From positions 1 through 39,992 of the forward strand of contig CAKZUK010000258.1 of the NCBI GenBank assembly GCA_937921775.1: 39,992 bases of DNA, in the 5' to 3' direction. A model generated the notes under the pieces. That model searched no databases and was not told the DNA's origin. It saw only the letters and a list, made by a program, of their open reading frames with translations. Shown here in pieces: positions 17,001 to 25,263 of this stretch. The DNA is from an uncultured Saprospiraceae bacterium (lineage in GTDB: Bacteria; Bacteroidota; Bacteroidia; Chitinophagales; Saprospiraceae). A program made the position numbers and the translations under genes. The stretch's first letter is position 1; the number at the start of each line of letters is the position of its first letter.

Positions 17001-19612
17001 GTTCAGCAACTGTTGTAGCGACAGGAGGAACGGCACCTTACACCTACCTCTGGGATGATCCAAGTGGACAAACAACAGATGTAGCAACAGATTTGACACA
17101 AGAAGATTACAATGTAATTGTTACAGATAGTTTTGGTTGTACCGCAACTCTAATGTTGACAGTGAATGAGCCTAGCCTATTGCAAGCAGCAAGCGTTGAT
17201 GTTAACAATACCTCTTGTTTTGGTGTAAATGATGGAACCATTTCCATTTCTACGAGTGGAGGTAGTTACCCATATATATATACGTGGAATGACAATGCTG
17301 GAGTTACTGATTCCACAAGAACTGACTTAATTGCCATCAATTACTCGATCACGGTTACAGATGCCAATGGCTGTTCACAAATTGTAACAGCTAGTATAGA
17401 TTCACCAGATGCAATTGGGATTACGTTTGATCAAAATAATGTGGGTTGTAACGGTGGTACTAGCGGAACCGCAACAGCACAGCCTCTCGGAGGCACAGCA
17501 CCCTACCAATACCAATGGGATGCTGCTGCTGGAAATCAGGTGACACAAACCGCCATTGACCTGCCCCTTGGTTCATACACCGTCGTGGTAACAGATGCGA
17601 ATGGATGTACCAATAATGAAGTTGTAACTATTACTGAATCTTCTGCGATTGAATTAACTATAAATGGAGATGACATTCTTTGTTTTGGTAACAACACCGG
17701 AAATATTCAACTTGATGTAATTGGAGGTACAATGCCATATGCGTTCAGCTGGACTGGACCAAGTGCATATAATTCTACCTTGGAAGATATCAATGATTTA
17801 TATGCTGGAACTTATGACGTATTGGTAACAGATGCGAATGGATGTACTAGTACTATTCAACTCGCAATTGATCAACCTGCTACTGGGATTATGTCAACAA
17901 TGACTGATATGGACCTTATTTGTTTTGGAGGAAGTAATGGTGTTGCCACCGTGACAGTTGGTGGAGGAACTGGCCCATTCAGTTATTTATGGTCCAATGG
18001 TTTAACAACTCCTTCAGTCAATAATTTACCGGAAGGTACGCACTATGTAACCATCACTGATAATGGCGGTTGTACGTTTATTGATACGGCCATGGTTGAA
18101 GCACAAGGACAAATCAATGTATTGTTATCACAGACAACTGCTTTCTGTTTTAATGGAAATGACGGAACAGCTACAATTGATGCCATCAACTATAATAGTA
18201 CCGCTGCCGATCCTAATGATTTTACGATTCTATGGTCAGATGGAAATAATGGGACTTCGATTACGGATGCCATTGGAGGACAAAACTATTCTGTTGTTGT
18301 GACTGACGCACTTGGTTGTACTGGCACCGCCTCAATTACAATTGACAATCCTGCAGAAATTGGTTCGAATGTTTTGGGTACAAATAATGTAACTTGTTTT
18401 GGAAGTAGTGATGGAACGGCAAGCGTGGATGGCGCTGGAGGAACAGCACCTTATTCATTTCTTTGGGATGCCAATGCTTTTGGACAGACAACTGCAACAG
18501 CAGCAAGTCTATCGCCCGGTACTTATCAGGTCACGATTACGGATGCCAATGGTTGCTCCACTTCAACTGAAGTAGAGATAGAACAACCAGAGCCAATCTC
18601 AGTTAGTTTTAATACAGAAGCAGTTCTTTGCCTTGGAGATGCGAATGGAAGTATTGACGCAACGATTAATGGAGGAACAGCACCTTACAATATCCTTTGG
18701 TCAAACGGATCAGTTGAATCGAGTTTGGAAGATTTGGGCGCAGGTAGTTATTCCTTAACGATTGTGGATGCGAATGGTTGTATTGATTCGTCATCAACAT
18801 TTGTGAACTCACCTCCAGCCATGAGTACCAATATTACCACCGACTCTACTTCCTGCTATGAAAGTCAGGATGGGAGTATAAATATAGGAGTAAGTGGAGG
18901 AACACCACCGTTTAGATATAGCTTGGATGGAGACGAATACAATGGCTCACTCATTCAAATTGGCTTGACTAGTGGAACTTATCCAGTGTATATCAGTGAT
19001 GCGAATGGCTGTATTTTTGAATCAGAAGCTACTGTTGGTAGTCCAGCTCCAATCTGGCTTGATGCAGGAGATGATGAAACAATACAAGTTGGAGATAGTG
19101 TTCAAATATCTGCTCAATATGGCAGTAATCAAGGCGAGGTTTCAATCACTTGGTTACCTCCTTATATGCCTAGTTTGATTTGTCACGGTGACCCTTTGAG
19201 TATTCTCAATTGTCCTTCACCATGGGTGTTTATCAACAGTACGACTACCTTTGACGTATATGTCATTGATGAGAATGGCTGTGAAGCCCGCGATGAAGTA
19301 AAGGTTACTGTAGAAAAATATCGTCCGGTATATGTAGCGACTGCCTTTACTCCAAATGGCGATGGTAATAATGATTTAATGATTGTACATGGTCGACCAG
19401 GGACGAAGGTACTTTCATTCCGAGTTTATGATCGTTGGGGTGAGCAAGTATTCCTTGCGGAAGGTTTTGAAGTAAATGATCCGCTGACAGGCTGGAATGG
19501 TTACTTCAAAGGCGAAGCGATGAATCCTGGAGTTTATGTTTGGTATGTAGAAGTTGAGCATATTGATGGTGAGCGGGAAGGGGTTTCGGGGCACACTACT
19601 GTGCTACGTTAA
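14096..19612 (+). CDS. Giant SprB-repeat adhesin with choice-of-anchor L, Calx-beta-like and P-domains and a CHU_C C-terminus
   Basis: An 1838-residue predicted T9SS-exported surface protein. In order: signal peptide (1-28); choice-of-anchor L domain (about 29-280, with GIVMSSGFA, FKYTFASEEYP and NDVFGFFI); Calx-beta-like domain (about 295-390, with GVDYTFVP and ETIGIDI); a proline-rich linker (about 440-452); a P-like domain (about 455-585); an SCDNCPDP module (about 590-640); an FN3-like module (about 645-715); 12 SprB repeats (about 725-1650); a pre-C-terminal module; and a CHU_C type B sorting domain (about 1745-1838, with ATAFTPNGDGNN and VYDRWGE). From the P-domain onward it matches the 2060-aa adhesin module for module. 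It has no adjacent PorP/SprF gene of its own and may share the one at 2545-3774. A strong terminator follows. Confidence 0.93.
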   Translation: MKIILPKNLITIWVCCTLLLGVNHLSAQIEVQPTGTVFTPESLISNVFLGDGVEVTNITYNGDDLAVGYFTNGLDNVGIDRGIVMSSGFAGDVPGGEGGITSGDTQGVTGNDYLEEITDASSVNDVSLYSITFVPTSDTLRFKYTFASEEYPNFACSNFNDVFGFFIYGPGINGPNPNNSVNIALVPDPADPTGLTFTDIPVAINNVNAAGTGPALCDYDYSNYYNDNSGSSSMIHGAYLDVFIAQAIVTPCLEYTIVLAIADGGDSVYDSAVFLEAKSFGTGAIQVETQTVSLDGTITEGCTEGFLSFAVGAPVEDDLSFDYTIFGTAENGVDYTFVPTDLFIPAGDSVVSMPITAWDDGIVEGIETIGIDIQVDPCNRDTFYFYIRDNEIVPPDLGPDTTICQTTSVQLDGTLDIPLPVPPTFTNETDMAIVTINDNDPPIPPPPPTNSPIQVFGVQPTTLQDGVIKRICIEVDHIWISDVDVFLISPGGQFLELTTDNGGSGDDYTQTCFTPESTDPITFGQVGAPASEAPFTGDFQPEGLWDDLYDGDNPTNGTWELLLKDDTGGLNGTLLGWSICFNPSYQIDYSWEPSAGLSCDNCPDPVATPDTTTTYVLTATDTYGCMVFDSIMINVLEVLPAPDVTCNDITSNSIDFTWPDIPGATGYEVSVDGGPWMLASPGPLNQFVDGLNLNTDVTIMVRAIAFCDGLIDTLTCTTIDCTPPSIIVNNFTEVSCAGASDASISVSANGNFPPFEFTLGGVTNSTGIFDNLSGGPQTVILTDVGGCSTSQTIDIYEPPSMETTPIPLTNANCNGGNEGSATFAVDGGSLPYTFLWSTGSGDSIVTGLVVGDYFVTITDASGCSVLDTVAVDQPESLLLTPLSTAVTCNGEADGTAGVTVVGGVEPYIYAWNTGNDTDAIANLSGGIYSVLVTDSLGCFEEITITIFEDTAIDLTGSTISALCFDGADGSATVVATGGTAPYTYLWDDPSGQTTDVATDLTQEDYNVIVTDSFGCTATLMLTVNEPSLLQAASVDVNNTSCFGVNDGTISISTSGGSYPYIYTWNDNAGVTDSTRTDLIAINYSITVTDANGCSQIVTASIDSPDAIGITFDQNNVGCNGGTSGTATAQPLGGTAPYQYQWDAAAGNQVTQTAIDLPLGSYTVVVTDANGCTNNEVVTITESSAIELTINGDDILCFGNNTGNIQLDVIGGTMPYAFSWTGPSAYNSTLEDINDLYAGTYDVLVTDANGCTSTIQLAIDQPATGIMSTMTDMDLICFGGSNGVATVTVGGGTGPFSYLWSNGLTTPSVNNLPEGTHYVTITDNGGCTFIDTAMVEAQGQINVLLSQTTAFCFNGNDGTATIDAINYNSTAADPNDFTILWSDGNNGTSITDAIGGQNYSVVVTDALGCTGTASITIDNPAEIGSNVLGTNNVTCFGSSDGTASVDGAGGTAPYSFLWDANAFGQTTATAASLSPGTYQVTITDANGCSTSTEVEIEQPEPISVSFNTEAVLCLGDANGSIDATINGGTAPYNILWSNGSVESSLEDLGAGSYSLTIVDANGCIDSSSTFVNSPPAMSTNITTDSTSCYESQDGSINIGVSGGTPPFRYSLDGDEYNGSLIQIGLTSGTYPVYISDANGCIFESEATVGSPAPIWLDAGDDETIQVGDSVQISAQYGSNQGEVSITWLPPYMPSLICHGDPLSILNCPSPWVFINSTTTFDVYVIDENGCEARDEVKVTVEKYRPVYVATAFTPNGDGNNDLMIVHGRPGTKVLSFRVYDRWGEQVFLAEGFEVNDPLTGWNGYFKGEAMNPGVYVWYVEVEHIDGEREGVSGHTTVLR

Positions 19613-19630
19613 ACGATAAGTTTTAAACTC

Positions 19631-19664
19631 AAAAAAGCCGTCGGATTAATTCGACGGCTTTTTT
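19631..19664 (+). terminator. Intrinsic terminator of the 1838-aa adhesin gene
   Basis: GCCGTCG (19637-19643) pairs with CGACGGC (19652-19658), flanked by A6 and T7 runs that extend the stem. It starts 19 nt after the stop codon. Textbook form, probably bidirectional. Confidence 0.92.
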
Positions 19665-19765
19665 TATGTGGGAGGCTGGATGTTCATTCGACCCTTGCTC
19701 CACGTATCTAGGAGACTTCCTATTCCCGAGTCATTAAATTATCAGTTACTTAATTTCAAAAAAAA

Positions 19766-19807
19766 CTGCCTGCCAAAGCTTTCACTATTGACAGGCAGGG
19801 AACTGCC
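19766..19807 (-). terminator. Orphan minus-strand terminator with an overlapping alternative hairpin
   Basis: On the minus strand a 9-bp stem with one mismatch (CAGGCAG 19793-19799 with CTGCCTG 19766-19772) is followed directly by T8. A second hairpin, GGCAG/CTGCC (19794-19798 and 19803-19807, GGAA loop on the plus strand), uses the same bases and cannot form at the same time. No minus-strand gene lies upstream of it. The rest of the 19665-19994 gap holds no other gene. Confidence 0.55.
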
Positions 19808-19949
19808 CGTTCGATTATTATTTACAATATAAATATAGTATAGATTTTGAAGTCATAACAGTTAGATTGTATGAATGCCAGACTTGATTGTGTGAATGAG
19901 AGGTTTGACTGGAGTTAATGATTGATCAAGAGAGTCTAGAAGAGTTTAT

Positions 19950-19957
19950 TATATTTG
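19950..19957 (+). promoter_or_regulatory. -7 promoter element for the amidohydrolase gene
   Basis: TATATTTG, an exact TAnnTTTG match, placed 37 nt before the ATG at 19995. The nearest upstream TTG (19922-19924) is 25 nt away, longer than ideal, so the -33 box is weak. Confidence 0.5.
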
Positions 19958-19994
19958 TGATAGGATAAAATAGCTTTCCTAATGAAACAAGAAT

Positions 19995-21692
19995 ATGAAA
20001 ATCACATCCCATTTTATGCTTACCATAATCGCCTTAATCTTAATGAGCATCATCGCTTGCAAGGAAAAAAGTCCAGATAATAATTCAACATCAGAAATGG
20101 AAACGGTCTACTTCGATGGAAAAATATACACTGTTAATCCTGATCAAGTTTGGGCAGAGGCAATTTACATTGTTGATGGTATCATTGAATTTGTGGGTAC
20201 AACAGCTGAAGCAAAAGAAATGGCATCAGAAGATGCCGTCTTGGTCGACCTTGATGGCAAAATGCTTATGCCGGGTATTCATGATGTACATATACATCCT
20301 TTGGAAGCTGCCTCCGAAAACTTTAAATTCATTTTGAATGAACAGGTGATTGATGCTGAAAACTTTGCTGCAGAAATTATAACTGCAAATAATGAAAACT
20401 CAGGTACAGGGTGGTTACTTGGCTGGGGACATTCTCTGGAAGTTTTACTAGAAGCACAGCGGGCACCTAAAGAAATTCTGGATGACATCACTAGCGAACG
20501 CCCCATCGGTATCATGGAAATGACTTCGCACTCACTTTGGTGTAATTCAAAAGCCCTGGAACTTTTAGGCTATACCTCAACAAGTCCAAACCCTACTGGT
20601 GGAATCATTATGAAGGGTTTGGATGGTGAACCAAATGGTATTTTAATAGACAATGCTGGGGAGCGACTCATGGAACTAGCCCTCTCCCCCAGCCCACAAA
20701 GCATGGAAAATGATTATTTTGGCTTGACTGAATATGCTTTGCCCGAACTTGCAAAACATGGCATCACCTCCATCTCTGAAGCACGGACTTTTTGGAAAAG
20801 AAACCAGCAGGATACTTGGAAAAAGATGGAAGCAGATAATGAATTGACTGTTCGAGCTAACCTAGGACTTTGGGTTTACCCCGCTGATGAAGATGCTGCA
20901 CAGTTAGCAGCAATCAAAGCACTATATAGTAATGACCCGAATAGTCTTTTGCGCATCAATCAAATTAAATTATATGCGGATGGCATTGTCCACAATACTA
21001 CTGCTGCTATGCACGATGATTATCTTGTTGATTACTTTCAGGAAGCTACTAATAATGGCTTGAATTACATTACTGAAAGTCGTATTGCAACTTACATTTC
21101 GGAATTGGAATCAGTGGGTTTTGACTTTCACATACACGCTTTGGGTAATCGAGCTATCCACGAAGCATTGAACGCCATTGAGCAAAGTGGCACATCAAAC
21201 GGAAGACATCGACTCACACACGTTGAGTTTGTTGACCCTATTGATTATAGTCGTTTCGCACAACTCAATGTCACTGCCGATGCACAGGTTGCTGGCTCTT
21301 TTACAAACCCGGATCATTGGCATGAGAATGATTACTTGGTTGGAACGGAAGTTACGAATTCCATCATCCCAATAAAAAGTTTGCATGAAAACAATGCTCG
21401 AATAACCTTAAGTAGTGATTGGGATGTGAGTACATTAAATCCCTTTGTTGGAATGCAGAATGCGGTGACACGTAGTCCTCAGAATTTGAGTTTGGAAGAA
21501 GTGGTAAAAGCATATACCATCAATGGTGCTTACACGATGCGTCAGGAGACTAAGGTTGGTTCATTGGAAGTTGGAAAAGAAGCTGATTTTGTAATTTTGG
21601 ATCGGAATATTTTTGAGATTGCTGCTGATGAGATTGGGAAAACGGTGGTGCTCGAGACTTACTTGCAAGGAGAGCGGGTTTACAAGCGATAG
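19995..21692 (+). CDS. Amidohydrolase family lipoprotein (YtcJ-like, Amidohydro_3)
   Basis: A 565-residue metal-dependent hydrolase of unknown substrate. The N-terminus carries a lipoprotein signal with Cys22 (IIAC), so it is membrane-tethered outside the cytoplasm. Metal-site motifs: H99 and H101 in DVHIHP at the end of strand 1, K325 in IKLYADG, H379/H381 in FHIHALGN, H409 in THVE, and D475 in SSDWD. The order fits the YtcJ/NfdA branch of the amidohydrolase superfamily. The HALGN motif has Asn where most relatives have Asp (HAxGD). It is transcribed alone and converges on ndh. Relatives act on exoenzyme-type amides such as N-substituted formamides; nothing here fixes the substrate. Confidence 0.9.
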   Translation: MKITSHFMLTIIALILMSIIACKEKSPDNNSTSEMETVYFDGKIYTVNPDQVWAEAIYIVDGIIEFVGTTAEAKEMASEDAVLVDLDGKMLMPGIHDVHIHPLEAASENFKFILNEQVIDAENFAAEIITANNENSGTGWLLGWGHSLEVLLEAQRAPKEILDDITSERPIGIMEMTSHSLWCNSKALELLGYTSTSPNPTGGIIMKGLDGEPNGILIDNAGERLMELALSPSPQSMENDYFGLTEYALPELAKHGITSISEARTFWKRNQQDTWKKMEADNELTVRANLGLWVYPADEDAAQLAAIKALYSNDPNSLLRINQIKLYADGIVHNTTAAMHDDYLVDYFQEATNNGLNYITESRIATYISELESVGFDFHIHALGNRAIHEALNAIEQSGTSNGRHRLTHVEFVDPIDYSRFAQLNVTADAQVAGSFTNPDHWHENDYLVGTEVTNSIIPIKSLHENNARITLSSDWDVSTLNPFVGMQNAVTRSPQNLSLEEVVKAYTINGAYTMRQETKVGSLEVGKEADFVILDRNIFEIAADEIGKTVVLETYLQGERVYKR

Positions 21693-21776
21693 TGATCATT
21701 GCTGCACCTTTTATTAGCTATACCAATTGTAGCCTTGTTTGTTAACCTTAATTCTCATTGTGGAGATCTAGAGAGG

Positions 21777-21809
21777 ACGTTTAATAAACTTTGAAAATTT
21801 AGTAAACGT
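21777..21809. repeat. Palindromic intergenic repeat, family B copy 1
   Basis: Left arm ACGTTTAATAAA (21777-21788) and right arm TTTAGTAAACGT (21798-21809) form a 12-bp stem with one mismatch and a 9-nt loop. It lies 8 nt past the ndh stop. A closely related perfect palindrome is at 35525-35566. Confidence 0.75.
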
Positions 21810-21817
21810 TTGCTTAT

Positions 21818-23122
21818 TTAAGCTATTTTCTCTTTCTCCTCCGGTTCCACTTTTCCAGAATTGGTACGGATGATTAAGCGAAGTGATTGATCGTAAGTAA
21901 AATAATTCCATACCCAATTGATAAAAACGAAGAGTTTGTTTTTCACACCAATGATTTGAAAAAGGTGGATAAGTAGCCAAACTGTCCAAGCGAAAAAGCC
22001 TTTAAATTTATAATTAGGTAAATCCACCACTGCCCTATTTCGACCAATGGTAGCCATAGAACCAAGATCTTTATAAACAAAAGGACTTGGTGTTTCGCCT
22101 TTCATTATTCGTTTGAGATTCTTAGCGAGATGCTTGCCTTGTTGAATGGCGACTTGCGCAACTTGGGGATGTCCTTTTTCATAAGCTTCCGTTTCCATAT
22201 AAGAGATGTCTCCTATCGCGAAGATATTCGGATCTTCTTCTAGTTGGTTGAGTTGGTTTACTTTTATTCGATTGCCCCAAACGACTGCATCTTCAGGTAA
22301 TCCTCCAATTTTATTTCCTGTTATTCCTGCTGCCCAAATCACTTTTCTTGCACGAATCGTGCTACCGTCATTCATGTAAACAACCTTACCGTCAAAATCT
22401 TTTACACGTACATTTTTTCGAACGATGACTCCTAATCCTTCCAAATATTCCTCCGCTCCTATAGCAGACTCAGCCGACATGCCTTTCAACAAAGTATCAC
22501 CAGATTGGATGATATAAATATCAATCTCCTTACAGTTCATTTCATGATAATCTTTGGGCAGAATATATTTTTTCATTTCTGCTAATGCTCCAGCAACTTC
22601 TACTCCGGTAGCTCCACCTCCTACGATTACGATGTCCATTAACTCTTGGCGCGTATCATAATCCTGAACGGTCAATGCCTTCTCATAGTCTTCCAAAATA
22701 GCATTTCGCAAATACAATGCTTCTGAAACAGATTTCATTGGGATGGCATGCTTCTGAATATTTTCATTACCATAAAAATTAGTATCTGCTCCAATACCGA
22801 TAACCAAATAATCATAATTGACGTGACCGTATGGTGTGTGCAAACATTTCTTTTCCCGATCTACACGCTCCACCTCTGTCACTCGAATAAAGACATTGGA
22901 TTTACCCTGAAAGAGCTTCCTCAAAGGAAATACAATGGAACTGGGTTCCAAGCCGGACATAGCGACTTGATAAAAGAGTGGTTGAAACTGGTGGTAATTA
23001 TTTTTATCGATCAGGACTACCTGAACGTCCATTTTCATCAAACGTTGGGCGAGTGTAATTCCGGCAAATCCGGCACCAATGATGACGATTCTTTTCTGCC
23101 CTGTTTCTGGTAGATTAATCAT
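21818..23122 (-). CDS. ndh: Type II NADH dehydrogenase (NAD(P)/FAD-dependent oxidoreductase)
   Basis: A 434-residue single-subunit, non-proton-pumping NADH:quinone oxidoreductase of the inner membrane face. The FAD-binding Rossmann motif is GAGFAG (16-21) after RIVII; the NADH-binding motif is VGGGATGVEVAG at about 165-177; and the second FAD motif is FAIGDIS near 295-301. The C-terminal 70 residues (FFAWTVWLLIHLFQIIGVKN, then KLFVFINWVWNYFTYDQ) are hydrophobic and amphipathic, as in Ndh proteins that dock to the membrane. The ATG at 23122 leaves a normal short lead-in. The upstream gap holds the family A copy 2 palindrome, which separates it from the cargo gene behind. Fully consistent with the family in length and order. 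Confidence 0.94.
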   Translation of the reverse strand: MINLPETGQKRIVIIGAGFAGITLAQRLMKMDVQVVLIDKNNYHQFQPLFYQVAMSGLEPSSIVFPLRKLFQGKSNVFIRVTEVERVDREKKCLHTPYGHVNYDYLVIGIGADTNFYGNENIQKHAIPMKSVSEALYLRNAILEDYEKALTVQDYDTRQELMDIVIVGGGATGVEVAGALAEMKKYILPKDYHEMNCKEIDIYIIQSGDTLLKGMSAESAIGAEEYLEGLGVIVRKNVRVKDFDGKVVYMNDGSTIRARKVIWAAGITGNKIGGLPEDAVVWGNRIKVNQLNQLEEDPNIFAIGDISYMETEAYEKGHPQVAQVAIQQGKHLAKNLKRIMKGETPSPFVYKDLGSMATIGRNRAVVDLPNYKFKGFFAWTVWLLIHLFQIIGVKNKLFVFINWVWNYFTYDQSLRLIIRTNSGKVEPEEKEKIA

Positions 23123-23180
23123 TTTTTTGCTTTGGCTGCAAATTATGAAAAGTCTGGGAAGAAAAAGGGTTTTAAATGTA

Positions 23181-23333
23181 AAATTTAAAACCGCGAAAGT
23201 CTAAACGTAAAAGTGGCCCAAAACCATAGAGCTTCACCACAGAAGACTACTTTTACATTTTGACTCTCGCCTTGCGATCTATCTAGCGCTTAGATTAGAC
23301 CCGACAGATTTATCATTTTGCGGTTTTAAATTT
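23181..23333. repeat. Long palindromic intergenic repeat, family A copy 2, with a 49-nt insertion
   Basis: An outer perfect 14-bp stem pairs AAATTTAAAACCGC (23181-23194) with its complement at 23320-23333. An inner 24-bp stem with 4 mismatches pairs 23193-23216 with 23247-23270 (the two share two bases on the left). A 49-nt stretch (23271-23319) interrupts the right arm. The arms share AAAACCGC, AAAGTC and GTAAAAGT with copy 1. It starts 12 nt after the stop of the cargo gene at 23345. Confidence 0.75.
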
Positions 23334-23344
23334 AAACCTTGCCC

Positions 23345-25108
23345 CTACTCCAGCACCAACTTACCAGAGTAAGCTTTTCCATCTTTTGCCAAAGCTTTGT
23401 AGAGGTACATCCCTGGTGTCAGGTTTCCTTTCTCGATGCTTAGGCTATTTGCCGAAAGGCCAGCGTAAGTTCTCATGAGTTGGCCAGTGATGGAATAGAG
23501 TTGAACTTGCTGTAAAGTAGAAGCACCTTCTAGCACCAATTGACTTTGGTCGGTAAATGGATTTGGTGTCAAACTGATAGCATTATCTTGATAGATTGGC
23601 GTATTAATGCTGACGATACCTCCATTGTCGTAAAAGGTAGACACGACATCTCCAACCTCTCTTAAATCACTGATATCTGGGCAAGGATGAGCAACACTAG
23701 GTGTATAAATCACTGCGAAAGACAGTCTGTTGATAGACCCCGGCACGACTCTAAATGGCCCTGAATTAATTAACATACGGCGATCACCTGCAGGTAAATC
23801 CTCTTGACACATTGACCATTCACCAACATCTGCAGGATTTCCTGGAAAAGCATAATTGGTAAATGTTCCACCAGGATTATGTCCATCACCACCTACGCTA
23901 ATGGGTAAACCATCTTGGAAACGCCCTTGCATGTAATTAAAGTATTGAGCTGGAGTTGCTGGGTCAGCGGTTCCTTGAGTAGCGCCAACTCCATTGTAGT
24001 AAATAAAAGAAGTCATTCCTAAACTAACGAGCGTATCTGCCGCTTGGCCTGGGAGCGGTACTTCCAATTGACCGCCTCCTCCAAATACTCTTTCAGCATA
24101 AATACCATCCAATATTTTGATACCAACGAGTGGAATATCATCGCAGTAGGTAGTCACTCCTCCTGGACAAGAACATCCATTATCTCCATCTGTTGCATCC
24201 ATATTGTATACAAAAGCCATATCACTAATGGTATCGCAACCAATATAATCATCAGTATAACAACCTAAATCCGGGTCAACCCAAATTGATATATTTGTAT
24301 CTTCAAGTACCTCCTCACCCTTATAAACAAAATAGTAATCATAAAATGTAGCATCATTGATAGCATCCTCATTAGATGCATAGCTATAAGCCAACACCTG
24401 AATCTGCATAGCTAACGCTTCACCTCCTGAAGAAGTATGCACACCTCCTGCATCATTAAAGACAAACCAATTGCCTTGGCTTGCACCTTTAATATTTGGA
24501 AAATCACCTAGCGAAGGTTCGTAGATTCCATTTCCATTTTGATCAATAAAAGGGGCCATAGCATGATTGACGAAAGGTAATTCAAAACCATGAATTGACT
24601 CAAAGTCAGGGTTGCCTCTTCCAGGCCAAGCCATGACTTCAGCAACTGGGTTGTCGATCATTCCGTTGTCAGCAAAGTCGGCATTGTGCGTATTAATATC
24701 ATCATCTGTTACTATCCAAAAGCGATCGAAGTCATTACATTGAATGGAGGTAGTGGTGCCGTCGTCATTGAGGGGACCTGCAAAGTAATCGGTTTCACCA
24801 TTTGCCGTTCCGTATGTCTGAGCAGCTAATCTTAAATTTCCGTTCGCATCTGTTCCACCTATCCAAATTCCGCCTGCAAAAATAGCAGCGACTTCAGGAA
24901 GCCCAGATGTAGGGTCAACAGCAGGCACAATGTATCGTGCATCAGATCCGTTCCACCACAGATCACCTCCGATGTTGAGTCCAGCTCTTACATTGTTGCC
25001 GGTTAATTCAGTGTATGCTTGTGTGGGAGAACAATCCTGCGCTTGTGTCGTGATTGCGCCAATTAAAAATAGGACTAGGAAGGAGACTTGTGTACATGTC
25101 TTTTTCAT
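23345..25108 (-). CDS. T9SS type A cargo protein, tandem paralogue 1, function unknown
   Basis: A 587-residue secreted protein: signal peptide (MKKTCTQVSFLVLFLIGAIT to TQA), a large beta-rich region, and a C-terminal type A sorting domain (about 510-587: LTPNPF, then LYSITGQLMRTY and GMYLYKALAKDGKAYSGKLVLE in two blocks). Features shared with its neighbours include GGIWIGGxDxxGN near residue 80, DYIGC and CSCPGGVTTYC cysteine motifs in the middle, and VAHPCPD before the sorting domain. A GNGIYEP loop after DQN is calcium-binding-like. This family is common in Saprospiria and has no known activity that I can name. It is preceded by its own promoter and followed by a palindrome. Confidence 0.85.
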   Translation of the reverse strand: MKKTCTQVSFLVLFLIGAITTQAQDCSPTQAYTELTGNNVRAGLNIGGDLWWNGSDARYIVPAVDPTSGLPEVAAIFAGGIWIGGTDANGNLRLAAQTYGTANGETDYFAGPLNDDGTTTSIQCNDFDRFWIVTDDDINTHNADFADNGMIDNPVAEVMAWPGRGNPDFESIHGFELPFVNHAMAPFIDQNGNGIYEPSLGDFPNIKGASQGNWFVFNDAGGVHTSSGGEALAMQIQVLAYSYASNEDAINDATFYDYYFVYKGEEVLEDTNISIWVDPDLGCYTDDYIGCDTISDMAFVYNMDATDGDNGCSCPGGVTTYCDDIPLVGIKILDGIYAERVFGGGGQLEVPLPGQAADTLVSLGMTSFIYYNGVGATQGTADPATPAQYFNYMQGRFQDGLPISVGGDGHNPGGTFTNYAFPGNPADVGEWSMCQEDLPAGDRRMLINSGPFRVVPGSINRLSFAVIYTPSVAHPCPDISDLREVGDVVSTFYDNGGIVSINTPIYQDNAISLTPNPFTDQSQLVLEGASTLQQVQLYSITGQLMRTYAGLSANSLSIEKGNLTPGMYLYKALAKDGKAYSGKLVLE

Positions 25109-25147
25109 AAGCGTGTGTTTTAGTTTTAGCTAAATATTTTTTCTGTT

Positions 25148-25178
25148 TAAAAGTAAGCTTAATTTCTAAGAAAACAAA
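25148..25178 (-). promoter_or_regulatory. Bacteroidota-type promoter for cargo paralogue 1
   Basis: Minus strand: TTTG at 25178-25175, a 19-nt spacer ending in AAGCT, then TACTTTTA at 25155-25148 (TAnnTTTG with the last base changed). The spacer and boxes resemble those of the promoter at 37015-37045. The leader to the ATG at 25108 is about 35 nt. Confidence 0.5.
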
Positions 25179-25263
25179 TTCTCTCCAATTGATGAGAATG
25201 TAAAAGATTGCACCATCTAACAGCTTAACTAAATAGCGCCATCCAATAAATAATATTTATTAT

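Noticed and set aside
22748..23113. A 121-codon open frame antisense to ndh
   Set aside because: It covers the conserved FAD-binding region of ndh and reads as a shadow frame.
23123..23160. A -7 box (TAATTTG) for ndh
   Set aside because: It is one base short of TAnnTTTG and has no upstream TTG at a fitting distance.
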